Shown here: one piece after another, positions 1-7,717 of the stretch | How the letters are laid out: each line of letters begins with the position of its first letter | Numbering within the stretch: position 1 is the first letter of the stretch | The notes under the pieces: model-generated | The model's input: only the letters and a program-made list of their open reading frames with translations | What the model was told of the DNA's origin: nothing | Database searches by the model: none | Assembly: GCA_905182135.1 (NCBI GenBank) | Contig: CAJJAG010000002.1 | Location: forward strand, 1-64,000 | Reading direction: 5' to 3' | DNA length: 64,000 nucleotides | Source: an uncultured Acidimicrobiaceae bacterium | Lineage (GTDB): Bacteria; Actinomycetota; Acidimicrobiia; Acidimicrobiales; UBA10347 | Program-made: the position numbers and the translations under genes

Positions 1-75
1 AGGCGGTGGAGGTGGCGCAGGCAGTGGCGCAGGCGGCATAGGCGGTGGAGGCGGTGGAGGTGGCGCAGGCGCTCC
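1..75. repeat. GGC/GGT-rich simple repeat encoding a poly-Pro tract
   Basis: Imperfect repeats of GGCGGTGGAGGTGGCGCA-type units fill the first 75 bases. Read on the minus strand in the frame of the truncated gene they encode Pro-Pro-Pro/Ala-Pro runs. It is a low-complexity coding repeat and continues beyond the window. Confidence 0.7.
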
Positions 76-405
76 GGCTCCATTAGGGATGATCTCGCTC
101 ATACTGGTTGAAGCGGCATTGTTTGCAGCATGCATGCCAGCCCAGCTACCTCGGCCAATGACGCTGCTCAAAGACTCGCCATCGCTCCTCGCAGCGTTAC
201 CAGCGGTGTTGTGCCTAGCGTCGCCGACATCAGCCGTAGCCGCCCTTGATGCAGCAACAACAGCGGCTACACCTACGGCCTCAACAGCATCAGGGGCACC
301 GTCTGTGCCATCGGTGAGGCCATCAAACTTTTGGATGCCATCGACGGAACGGAACGACGGAAGCGGAGGGGGCGGTGGCACCAGAAGAAGGTGGTCATCT
401 GCCAT
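1..405 (-). CDS. Proline-rich protein, N-terminal part (cut by window edge)
   Basis: An open frame on the minus strand runs from ATG (403-405) to base 1 without a stop, so 135 codons are visible and the C-terminus is missing. It starts MADDHLLLVPPPPP, continues with a low-complexity Ala/Gly/Asp-rich stretch of about 90 residues, and ends in a Pro/Ala tract (PAPPPPPPPPMPP-like) encoded by the GGC/GGT-rich repeat at 1-75. No signal peptide or catalytic motif is visible. It lies 36 bp after the glycosylase gene on the same strand and may be co-transcribed with it. No Shine-Dalgarno is clear. The function cannot be told; a cell-envelope or scaffolding role is only a guess from composition. Confidence 0.55.
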   Translation of the reverse strand, partial: MADDHLLLVPPPPPLPSFRSVDGIQKFDGLTDGTDGAPDAVEAVGVAAVVAASRAATADVGDARHNTAGNAARSDGESLSSVIGRGSWAGMHAANNAASTSMSEIIPNGAGAPAPPPPPPPPMPPAPLPAPPPPP

Positions 406-441
406 GATTTCAATCGTACTACAGGATGTAAAATCCCTAAT

Positions 442-1218
442 TCACAGCTGGTGCGCTCGGCACCACCAGGTCGAGCGGCCCCCCACCGTTTGATGACTCA
501 TCTCGCTCGCGTCCTTGGGGCATCGGCCTTCGTTGTGGCGTTCAGTGAAGTGGTCGCCGAAGTTCGAACCGCCTCGAGCGTAAAGCTCATCGAGCATCGG
601 GTTGAGTTCCTCGCCGAGCGCAACGATAGCGCCCTCGGTAACCTCATTCGCTAGGCGCACCGGCGAGATACCTGTGCGCCACAGCAGTTCATCGACCAGC
701 AAGTTGCCCAGTCCAGCGAGGCGCTTCTGGTTGAGCAGCAATGCCTTGGTAACGACCTTGTAACGCCCGAAAATGGATCGCAGTTCGTCAACACCAACAG
801 ACCAGGCATCGGGTCCGAGCTTCGTGAGATCGGGCTCGAGTTCGACGCTCCCCAGACGCCGAGGGTCGTTCATATCCATACGGCCGCCGTCGGCGAAGTG
901 GACGGTGAAACGATTCCAATCTGGGTCGAGTCGCTTGGATGAGTACTCCAGCTCGGCGATCACGGGTTCGTCGTCGATTACGAGAATACCTGTCATACCA
1001 AATCGCAGCCCGACAGTCGCCACAGTTGTTTCAACGAGCATGAGCTTGCCGACACGGCCAAGTGACTCGACTGTTGCGCCCGTGATAGCCACAGCCATAG
1101 CATCAGGACCCACACCCTTCAGGTACCGATCATCCGGCGCCTCAACCGACGTGATCGTGCGCCCCACCAGGCGAGAAGCGCCTCGGCGGTACATCTCGAT
1201 TTCCAGCAGCTCAGGCAT
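442..1218 (-). CDS. Fpg/Nei-family DNA glycosylase with altered zinc finger
   Basis: 258 aa, the usual family length. Base-excision repair enzyme that removes damaged bases and cuts the abasic site. Seen: N-terminus MPELLEIE gives the Pro2 Schiff-base nucleophile and Glu3; Lys58 in LGRVGKL matches the conserved beta-hairpin lysine; a helix-two-turn-helix region around KRLAGLGNLLVDELLW; and the GGRSTWWC signature near the C-terminus. The zinc finger keeps the Fpg spacing, but C-x2-C-x16-C-x2-C has become C233-x2-D236-x16-C253-x2-H256. The N-terminal motif is MPELLE rather than MPELPE. It belongs to the run of minus-strand genes downstream of metX, separated from it by the repeat-like element at about 1240-1475. 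Substrate (8-oxoG or oxidised pyrimidines) cannot be told. Confidence 0.88.
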   Translation of the reverse strand: MPELLEIEMYRRGASRLVGRTITSVEAPDDRYLKGVGPDAMAVAITGATVESLGRVGKLMLVETTVATVGLRFGMTGILVIDDEPVIAELEYSSKRLDPDWNRFTVHFADGGRMDMNDPRRLGSVELEPDLTKLGPDAWSVGVDELRSIFGRYKVVTKALLLNQKRLAGLGNLLVDELLWRTGISPVRLANEVTEGAIVALGEELNPMLDELYARGGSNFGDHFTERHNEGRCPKDASEMSHQTVGGRSTWWCRAHQL

Positions 1219-1239
1219 TCGCTATTAAACGGCTATGGG

Positions 1240-1475
1240 CTTTCCGCATAATGCCGGTGTTGCGGATCAGCGGCCAGGCGTTCCACTCGCAAAGCGTCCA
1301 AGGCCAGCGCTCCTTAGCCTGAAATAACAGCTTTATGGAACGTTCCGAAATCCAGCTAGCCGGGACAGAGAAATTGAGCGATGGGAAACAGCGGCCAGGC
1401 GGCGGAGCACCAGCGAGCGACAATCGAGGGTCACTACGGCGTGCGGCGCATATTGCGAAGCGGCGCCCTAGGCGC
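1240..1475 (+). repeat. Dispersed intergenic element, copy C
   Basis: This 260-bp gap between metX and the glycosylase gene has no convincing gene. On the plus strand, 1253-1280 (starting GCCGGTGTTGCGGATC) matches 24 of 28 bases of copy B, which lies on the minus strand near 37464-37491. Weaker matching blocks follow in the same order: GGGACAGAGAAA, then ACGGCGTGCG, then CGGCGCCCT close to the end. It is longer than copies A and B, so insertions must be assumed. Reading frames are not conserved among the copies. The orientation relative to the downstream gene is opposite to A and B. Confidence 0.45.
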
Positions 1476-1478
1476 CTA

Positions 1479-2675
1479 TCAGCCATCAGCCCGGTCAAGA
1501 AACTTCCCGAGCGCTGCACCGACTGCGTCGGCCTCGAGCAAAAAACCGTCGTGGCCGTGGGGGCTATCGATGATCTGGTATTCGGTCTCGACACCGGCAC
1601 CACGGGCCAGGTCGGCGAGATCGCTCTGCAGACGAGGGTGATAGAGCGTGTCGGTGTTGATACTGATGCTGAGGACCGACGCCTGAAGCATTGAAAAAGC
1701 CCGTTCGGCGCTACCTCGTCCCCGGGCCACGTCGTGCAAGTCCATCGCCCGGTTCAGAATCAGGTAGCTGTTCGCATCAAAACGCCGAGCCAATTTCTCA
1801 CCGTGATGATCGAGATACGACTCGACGGAAAAACGGTCCCAGTGTCCGAACACCTGCGACGGGTCAACCATATTGCGTCCGAAGCGATCCTGGTAGACCT
1901 CGTCACTTCGATAGGTTATTTGGGCGACTGACCGGGCAACGGCCAGCCCGGCATGTGGCCCTTCGCCAGGCTCGCCGTCGTAGTAGTCGCCATTCTTCCA
2001 CTGCGGATCAAGCGTGATCGCAAGCCGCCCGGTTGCACTCCAGCCAATCTGCCATGGCGTAGCAGCCACCGATGTCGCAATAGCAGCAATAGCCTTCACA
2101 CGATCTGCGTACATCAGGCCCCACTCAACGACCTGCATGCCGCCCATAGAGCCACCAACGACGCCATGCCAGGCACCGATCCCTAGCGCATTCGCCAGAC
2201 TCGCCTGCGAGCGAACAATGTCACGGATAGTGACCGTCGGGAATCGCATCCCGTACGGCTTGCCAGTCTCAGGATTGGTCGACGCAGGACCCGTTGACCC
2301 CTGGCATCCACCCAGTACGTTTGCGCAGACGACGAACCAGCGGTCGGTGTCTACCGCTCGGCCAGCGCCAACTAGACCGTCCCACCAGCCGCCATCAGGG
2401 TGAGTTGCACAGACACCACCCGATGCATGGGCATCACCGGTGAGGGCATGGCACACAAGCACGGCGTTATCGCCGGCCTCGTTTAATTCGCCCCACGTCT
2501 CATACGCAATTTCTGCATCGGTGAGCACGCCGCCGCCTTCGAGCACAAACGGACGTTGCGCTGTCAACGAGTGAAACTGTCGGTCACCAACCGGATCGCC
2601 CTGAAGCCATGCGCCGGTCACCGGAATACCTCGTGACCACTGACGCGGCGCCTCGAACGAACCCGATGAAGACAT
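1479..2675 (-). CDS. metX: Homoserine O-acetyltransferase
   Basis: 398 aa alpha/beta-hydrolase that acetylates homoserine with acetyl-CoA in the methionine pathway. Seen: the NAVLVCHALTGD strand and oxyanion region, the nucleophile elbow GGSMGGMQ, an Asp in SINTDTLYHP and the catalytic His in SPHGHDGF, all in family order and spacing. A longer frame begins at 2732 but would overlap the upstream methylase. I prefer ATG 2673-2675 because TACACT lies 7 nt before it, a leaderless-type -10 box seen at many starts here. The methylase gene ends 26 bp upstream. Discrimination from homoserine succinyltransferase-like MetX variants was not possible by eye. Confidence 0.93.
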   Translation of the reverse strand: MSSSGSFEAPRQWSRGIPVTGAWLQGDPVGDRQFHSLTAQRPFVLEGGGVLTDAEIAYETWGELNEAGDNAVLVCHALTGDAHASGGVCATHPDGGWWDGLVGAGRAVDTDRWFVVCANVLGGCQGSTGPASTNPETGKPYGMRFPTVTIRDIVRSQASLANALGIGAWHGVVGGSMGGMQVVEWGLMYADRVKAIAAIATSVAATPWQIGWSATGRLAITLDPQWKNGDYYDGEPGEGPHAGLAVARSVAQITYRSDEVYQDRFGRNMVDPSQVFGHWDRFSVESYLDHHGEKLARRFDANSYLILNRAMDLHDVARGRGSAERAFSMLQASVLSISINTDTLYHPRLQSDLADLARGAGVETEYQIIDSPHGHDGFLLEADAVGAALGKFLDRADG

Positions 2676-2700
2676 CACCTGCAGTGTAGGGCCCCGTTGG

Positions 2701-4401
2701 CTAGCTCTTCGTATGGTTTGTGGCTCGGTCAAGCCACCACGACACCAGCTCGTCGTCTGCAGTTCGATATGCCCGACCCATCAGCATGGCGAAGCCAGCG
2801 TGGTCGACTGGTTTGGACTGCAACAATGCAGCCGCTTCTCGCCACGCGACCTGGTCCGTTGGGAGTGGCGCAGCCAGCACATCTCGGGCTGCAATTTTCA
2901 TCGCGTTAAGTGACATTGCTGTGCCAAAGTTCACAGCCAAGAAGTGAGCACTCAGCGCTGGTGCGCTCAACGCTGCTGCCAGCATCCATAACTGGTCAAG
3001 ATCATCGGTAAACGGTTCGACCGACACAACAGGTGTCGCTGGGATCGCTTCCCCACGCATGTCTATCCAGACTTCGACAACTCGGGTCTGGGTCGCCACA
3101 AGCAGTTTCGGTCGTCTTCGAGCCGCGACCCAGTCGGCGAGTTTCGGGTTCTGATCAGCCAACGCCACGAGATCGACCACCGGACGTTCGAACGGCCGCT
3201 TCGCAAACTTGAACGATCGAGTCCCCCAACCCAAACCCAACACGTCAATCATGCCTACGGTCACCAACTTGGCATGGGTTGCAGGGACCTCTTCTGACGC
3301 ACACTCCGAAACGAACGGCACGAACCCATAGAACTGGTCGCGGAATCCAGCGGTGGCACTCGCCACGTCACCAATGGTGTTGCCCGGCTGGCGGGTCAGG
3401 TTCACCTGCGGGACGTTCATCGTGGCCGCTGCGACACTCCCCCATCCCGACGCATCTGGCTGGGCCGCCAAGGTCGGTGCGGATGAGAAGTCAGCTCCGA
3501 TACATCGCTGGACTTCCTCTGCCCTGTTCTTACCAGTGCCGAGCACGACACCGCACACCTGCACGGCTGCGTCAAAGACCTGGTCCCGGGCCAGCCACAA
3601 TCCGCGCAACGTTGCCTGCTCGCTCACATGACGGCGAACAGGATCCCCATGGCGAGCCGCTAGCACCGAGACCGGCTGCACCATGGCCAGCACGCCGTCG
3701 CGCTCAAGTGCGTCAAGACCCGCAGCAAGGAACAGCCAAGCATCATCGGTGTAGGTACCGACGAGTTCGCCCCACTTCTCACGAAGTGCTGATCGTCGCC
3801 GGGCCGTATGAGCAGATGATGACCGCAGCTGGTTTAAGAAAGGCGGATTACCCACCACCCGAGAGGCCCGTGGCAATGCTTCCAGAAGACCATCGGCTTG
3901 GCCTATGTTCGGCAACCTCTGAGCCCCAACACCATTGTCCAGACCCCAAAGCGTGAGGGCGGCCTCGGCTACAGCAACCGCGCCAGGATCGATATCGACC
4001 CCGAACAATTGGCCCAGAACCGCAGCCGGCGACGCACCAGCGCTGACTAACTGGTCCGCTGCAGCAATCAAGAACGCTGCGCCACCGACCGCCGGATCAA
4101 GAACAGTGTCGCCAAGCGCTGGCGACGGCATCATCGCAACCAGGTTCCGAGCAACATCTTCGGGGGTAAGGTGCGCCCCAGTTTTACGGCGATTCTTTGG
4201 CGTGAGAAGGAGTTCATAGGCCCGCCCAAGAGCGAACGGCGACACCGGCGTCTCGTCGGTTCTGTCCCTGGTGCCGACGGTTATTCGATTCTCGAACAGG
4301 CGCAGATCGGATCCAACAAGGCTCACGCCGCGTTGTTGTGCGGCAGCCTCAGCAAGAGCTGCGACCGCGTCAAGCGCCCTTGTGGTAGTCGAACCTGGCA
4401 T
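2701..4401 (-). CDS. Orphan N6-adenine DNA methylase (HsdM/type II-like)
   Basis: 566 aa predicted SAM-dependent DNA methyltransferase. Seen: an N-terminal helical part (FALGRAYELLLTPKNRRKTGAHLTPEDVA, shortened: the GAHLTP segment is typical before motif I), motif I as DPAVGGAAFL in place of DPxCGSGxFL, an acidic motif II-like GVDIDPGAVAVAEA, and motif IV NPPF (VVGNPPFLNQ), which marks N6-adenine methylases. The C-terminal half would hold target recognition. No restriction subunit, specificity subunit or BREX/DISARM partner is nearby; neighbours are metX and a helicase. A GTG one codon earlier (4404) is an alternative start. Motif I departs from consensus at three positions, so activity is uncertain. 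Confidence 0.8.
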   Translation of the reverse strand: MPGSTTTRALDAVAALAEAAAQQRGVSLVGSDLRLFENRITVGTRDRTDETPVSPFALGRAYELLLTPKNRRKTGAHLTPEDVARNLVAMMPSPALGDTVLDPAVGGAAFLIAAADQLVSAGASPAAVLGQLFGVDIDPGAVAVAEAALTLWGLDNGVGAQRLPNIGQADGLLEALPRASRVVGNPPFLNQLRSSSAHTARRRSALREKWGELVGTYTDDAWLFLAAGLDALERDGVLAMVQPVSVLAARHGDPVRRHVSEQATLRGLWLARDQVFDAAVQVCGVVLGTGKNRAEEVQRCIGADFSSAPTLAAQPDASGWGSVAAATMNVPQVNLTRQPGNTIGDVASATAGFRDQFYGFVPFVSECASEEVPATHAKLVTVGMIDVLGLGWGTRSFKFAKRPFERPVVDLVALADQNPKLADWVAARRRPKLLVATQTRVVEVWIDMRGEAIPATPVVSVEPFTDDLDQLWMLAAALSAPALSAHFLAVNFGTAMSLNAMKIAARDVLAAPLPTDQVAWREAAALLQSKPVDHAGFAMLMGRAYRTADDELVSWWLDRATNHTKS

Positions 4402-4443
4402 CACACCGACTGTTAGCTTTCCGGCCGAGTCGAAAGGCTGCGT

Positions 4444-5601
4444 TTACGCGGTTGGTTCCCAACCGCCGAGGTCTTTCAACCGCTCATCATTCGAGAACAT
4501 CTCGACAACCGGTTGCTCGAGACCCAAACGCTTCTGTAGCCGCTTGACCTCTAGCTCTTCGTTCCAGAGCGACAACGTGACTGCTACGCCGGTGTTACCC
4601 GCACGAGCGGTGCGGCCAGAACGGTGCAGATACGCCTTGTGGTCAGCAGCAGGTTGATAGTGGATGACCATGTCGATGTCGTCGACGTGAATGCCACGAG
4701 CAGCAACATCAGTAGCGACCAACACTTGCAGCTCGCCATTCGAGAAGTCTTCGAGAGCCCGTTCACGGCTCTTCTGGCGGAGATCACCATGAATAGCGCC
4801 GGCGGCAACACCCAGGTCGTTCACGGAACCGACAAGACGGTCAGCACCGTGTTTGGTGCGACTAAATACCAGGGTGCGATTCGATGCAGCGGCGATTGCG
4901 GCAACGACCTTGGGGCGGTCCATCTCGTGGACTAGCAGGAAGCGATGCTCCATCAAGTCGACCGTGGTGGTCGGCGATTCAACCTCGAACCTGGCTGGGT
5001 CGTTCTGATAGCGAGAGATCAGGCGGTCGACAACACCGTCGAGCGTGGCAGAGAACAGAAGTGTCTGGTGATCACCTGGAATATGGCGAAGCAGCCATTC
5101 GACCTGAGGCAGGAAGCCCATGTCAGCCATGCGATCGGCCTCGTCAACAATGACGTGTTCGACTTCGTCAAGCGAGACCTCTTTACGTTCGATCAGGTCG
5201 ATCAGCCGGCCCGGCGTTGCGACCACGAAGTCAACACCCTGGCCAAGACGTTTGATCTGCTTGTCGATGTCAGCGCCACCGTAAATCGCGCAAATATTGC
5301 GGTCCAGTCCGTTGGCGATCGGTTCCAGTTCGTCGTGCACTTGAATAGCGAGTTCACGCGTGGGCACAAGCGCTAGAGCCAAGGGCTTCTTCTTGTGAGC
5401 AATGCCGAGTTGGTGCAGCACCGGCAAACCAAAGGCAAGCGTCTTACCCGAGCCAGTCTTGGCCTTGCCACAGACGTCGCGTCCTGTGATGGCATCAGGG
5501 ATCGACAGCTCCTGGATCGGGAACGGCTCTGTAATACCCTGATCAGCGAGCGCCTTAACGATCGGTTCAGCCAGCCCAAGGTCAGCAAAAGTTACAGCCA
5601 T
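4444..5601 (-). CDS. DEAD-box RNA helicase
   Basis: 385 aa, a compact two-domain helicase without the long C-terminal extension of DeaD or CsdA, close to RhlE/SrmB length. ATP-driven unwinding of RNA duplexes, probably in ribosome assembly or mRNA turnover. Seen: Q motif (TFADLGL ... PFPIQ, Gln30), Walker A AKTGSGKT (47-54), PTRELA, GG, TPGR, DEAD (153-156), SAT, and domain-2 motifs TDVAARGIHV and HRSGRTARAG. The start ATG 5599-5601 has TACCAT 8 nt upstream. The methylase follows 42 bp downstream. The 255 bp between this gene and the alkyltransferase-like gene shows no further gene. Confidence 0.93.
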   Translation of the reverse strand: MAVTFADLGLAEPIVKALADQGITEPFPIQELSIPDAITGRDVCGKAKTGSGKTLAFGLPVLHQLGIAHKKKPLALALVPTRELAIQVHDELEPIANGLDRNICAIYGGADIDKQIKRLGQGVDFVVATPGRLIDLIERKEVSLDEVEHVIVDEADRMADMGFLPQVEWLLRHIPGDHQTLLFSATLDGVVDRLISRYQNDPARFEVESPTTTVDLMEHRFLLVHEMDRPKVVAAIAAASNRTLVFSRTKHGADRLVGSVNDLGVAAGAIHGDLRQKSRERALEDFSNGELQVLVATDVAARGIHVDDIDMVIHYQPAADHKAYLHRSGRTARAGNTGVAVTLSLWNEELEVKRLQKRLGLEQPVVEMFSNDERLKDLGGWEPTA

Positions 5602-5856
5602 TGGCAGCGATGGTACAGCGTCACTGCTTGGCTTCGGTTGCCGATGCGAATCGGTGGCCCCGGGTTCTCGTTGAGAGGAAGGCCTCGACCAAGCCAGTCA
5701 ACCCTATGCCGTGCCGTCGACACGAGTGTCACAGGTCGCTCGAGTAGAGCACCTGGGGTGATTCCAGTCTCGTGTGATTCCGATCTCGCTCACTTCGCCC
5801 ACCGGTCGACAGGCCACGGACTAGCGCCTTTGAAGCTCCATTTCGGCGCCTACCCA

Positions 5857-6162
5857 CTAACCTTTTTCGTCTACCAGTTGACTCATGACGACCCGTCCAT
5901 TTCGTACCGAAACTCCCTCGGCTATGAGCCTCTCGGTCTGACGCAGTTCGCTCCCTGGCACAAGTCGACCATTGGCTGCGACGACCCGCCACCAAGGGAC
6001 CTCGCTTCCGTAACGACGCAGAGTCGACCCAACGGCGCGAGCAGCGCCGGGCTTGCCGACTTCGGCAGCGACCTCGCCGTACGTAACGACCTCACCGGGT
6101 TGCAACGAACCGATTGTGTCCAGCACGTCGGCCTCAAACGTTGTCAGTTCTACATCAGCCAT
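5857..6162 (-). CDS. Alkyltransferase-like (ATL) protein
   Basis: 101 aa, the size of a lone MGMT C-terminal DNA-binding domain. O6-alkylguanine methyltransferases carry PCHRV with the acceptor cysteine. Here the motif is PWWRV (56-60), so the acceptor Cys is Trp57 and the following His is Trp58. ATL proteins use Trp for Cys, bind O6-alkylguanine and hand it to nucleotide excision repair. The Arg-finger region ARAVGSTL (41-48) and GEVVTYGEVA are kept. It is 86 bp downstream of the cyclase on the same strand. The second Trp is unusual compared with the PWHRV that I know from ATLs. Confidence 0.85.
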   Translation of the reverse strand: MADVELTTFEADVLDTIGSLQPGEVVTYGEVAAEVGKPGAARAVGSTLRRYGSEVPWWRVVAANGRLVPGSELRQTERLIAEGVSVRNGRVVMSQLVDEKG

Positions 6163-6247
6163 AACGTGCAGTCTGGCAGGTGGGACATTGCAAATCAGGC
6201 CTGCAGCGCCTGATCAAACCCGACGGCTCAAGGTCAAACCTCACAGC

Positions 6248-6769
6248 TCAAGATTGGACTAACGCCACGACCTCGATTGGTTCGGGGAACCCGTTGACCG
6301 ACACTGGCCCAATCGCAATGGCTTCGGTGTTCACCATAAGTGCGGACATGAAGCCCTTCGGCGCAAGCAGTTGGCCTGGCTCTGCGAGATCAGCGAGTCT
6401 GGACGCAAGGTTCACGATCGATCCGATGTAGTCGTCACCTTCGAACAAGATCACCGGCCCTGTCGCCATGCCCGCCCGAAGGGGCAACGGCGCGTCGCTC
6501 TCGGTAAAGATCTTACGCATCTCGGTCATGGTCTCGGCCAGGTCTTCAGCTTCGACGCCGATCAGCATGGCGCCATCGCCCAGCCACTTAGCGATGCGCA
6601 CACCGTGTCGAGCACAGATCTCGCGAGTCACATCGCGAAAGAATTTAAGGGCCCCGACAGCAGCCTCATCGCCATTGACCTGGGTGAACCGGGTAAAGCC
6701 GGAAAGATCGACGAATCCGATCGTGCGGGTCACTCGGTTCTCGTAGGGATTGCCCGTGATGAACGTCAC
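6248..6769 (-). CDS. Class III adenylate/guanylate cyclase catalytic domain
   Basis: 173 aa, essentially a lone cyclase homology domain with no sensor or membrane segment. It should make cAMP or cGMP from the triphosphate. Seen: FVDLSGFTRF with metal Asp21, KWLGDGAMLIG with Lys61 and metal Asp65, then DDYIGSIVNLASR with Asn120 and Arg124 of the transition-state pair. The Lys/Asp substrate-selecting positions look adenylate-like, but this is an inference. The start is 15 bp after lgt, so an lgt-cyclase operon is likely. A cyclic-nucleotide-binding protein is at 59.5 kb, too far away to claim a direct link. Confidence 0.87.
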   Translation of the reverse strand: MTFITGNPYENRVTRTIGFVDLSGFTRFTQVNGDEAAVGALKFFRDVTREICARHGVRIAKWLGDGAMLIGVEAEDLAETMTEMRKIFTESDAPLPLRAGMATGPVILFEGDDYIGSIVNLASRLADLAEPGQLLAPKGFMSALMVNTEAIAIGPVSVNGFPEPIEVVALVQS

Positions 6770-6784
6770 AGCTTGAGGCTACCG

Positions 6785-7717
6785 CTATTCCTCTTCGTCA
6801 GATAAGCCAATTTTACGAAAGGCCGACCCTGACGGCGAACTGGCGTCTTCGCCATCGCCCCATTCACGCTCTGTCGCTCCGCGACCAACGAAACTACGGG
6901 TGAGCATCGCTAGAGAAACGGCTAACACGATGCCCATCGTCCACAGGTTGACACGGACCCCGAATATCTCGGTGGCTCTATCGATACGAACTGCCTCGAT
7001 CCACAATCGACCAATGCCGTACCCTGCGGTATACACCCAGATCAGACGGCCGGGCTTGAGCACGCGTCGACGATCGACCCAGATCAAGAACCCAACGAGG
7101 GCCAAGTTCCACAGTGATTCGTACAGAAAGGTCGGGTGGAAAGTCTCGACGGTTGACGTCAACGCATGCCCGTCGGCATCAAAGGTCGCTGGCACATCGA
7201 TTTCGAGCGCCCACGGCACATTGGTTGCCCTGCCATAGAGCTCCTGGTTCCACCAGTTGCCCCATCGCCCAATCGCTTGGCCCAGTGGCACGCCAACAAT
7301 CAACGCATCAAAGACTTTTGATCGTGGCAGGTTGCGATGGCGGATGAACAACGCCGCACCTGCGATACCGAAGAGAACGCCGCCGGGGATTCCAAGGCCA
7401 CCTTCCCAGATCTTGTGCCACTCAGAGATCGGCACCCAATCAGTGATCAGGTGGTAGATCCTGGCCCCGACGATTCCTGCCGGAATTATCCACATCAATA
7501 TTTCGACGGGTATGTCTGGATGAAGACCCCGTTCGACCGAGCGCTGCCGCGAAATCATCGTTGCAGCGATAATGCCGAGCCCGATCATGAGCCCGTACAG
7601 CGTGAAGCTAAGCGGGCCGATGTCAATTGTGTTGAAGGACGGGCTCGGGATGGACCCAATCCACGATGGGCTAAGCGATGATGTCAACAATGGTGCCGAT
7701 CGGGACCGACTCGGCAA
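6785..7717 (-). CDS. lgt: Prolipoprotein diacylglyceryl transferase
   Basis: 310 aa multi-pass membrane enzyme that adds diacylglycerol from phosphatidylglycerol to the lipobox cysteine of prelipoproteins. Seen: about seven hydrophobic segments, the YGLMIGLG first-helix motif, and the Lgt signature GRWGNWWNQELYG (150-162; E. coli-type is GRIGNFINGELYG). A C-terminal tail of about 35 polar residues (GATEREWGDGEDASSPSGS) is extra. The chosen ATG overlaps the end of the L,D-transpeptidase gene by 47 bp; TTG codons about 9 residues later are alternatives that would shorten the overlap. The cyclase gene follows. Confidence 0.93.
   Translation of the reverse strand: MPSRSRSAPLLTSSLSPSWIGSIPSPSFNTIDIGPLSFTLYGLMIGLGIIAATMISRQRSVERGLHPDIPVEILMWIIPAGIVGARIYHLITDWVPISEWHKIWEGGLGIPGGVLFGIAGAALFIRHRNLPRSKVFDALIVGVPLGQAIGRWGNWWNQELYGRATNVPWALEIDVPATFDADGHALTSTVETFHPTFLYESLWNLALVGFLIWVDRRRVLKPGRLIWVYTAGYGIGRLWIEAVRIDRATEIFGVRVNLWTMGIVLAVSLAMLTRSFVGRGATEREWGDGEDASSPSGSAFRKIGLSDEEE

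Noticed and set aside
1333-1350. LexA-like GGAACGTTCC palindrome upstream of the glycosylase
   Set aside because: It lacks the N4 spacer between the half sites of the actinobacterial SOS box, so it is not called an operator.
5602-5856. Possible further copy of the dispersed element (ATGCCGTGCC) upstream of the helicase gene
   Set aside because: Match is limited to about 10 bases, and other blocks are absent.
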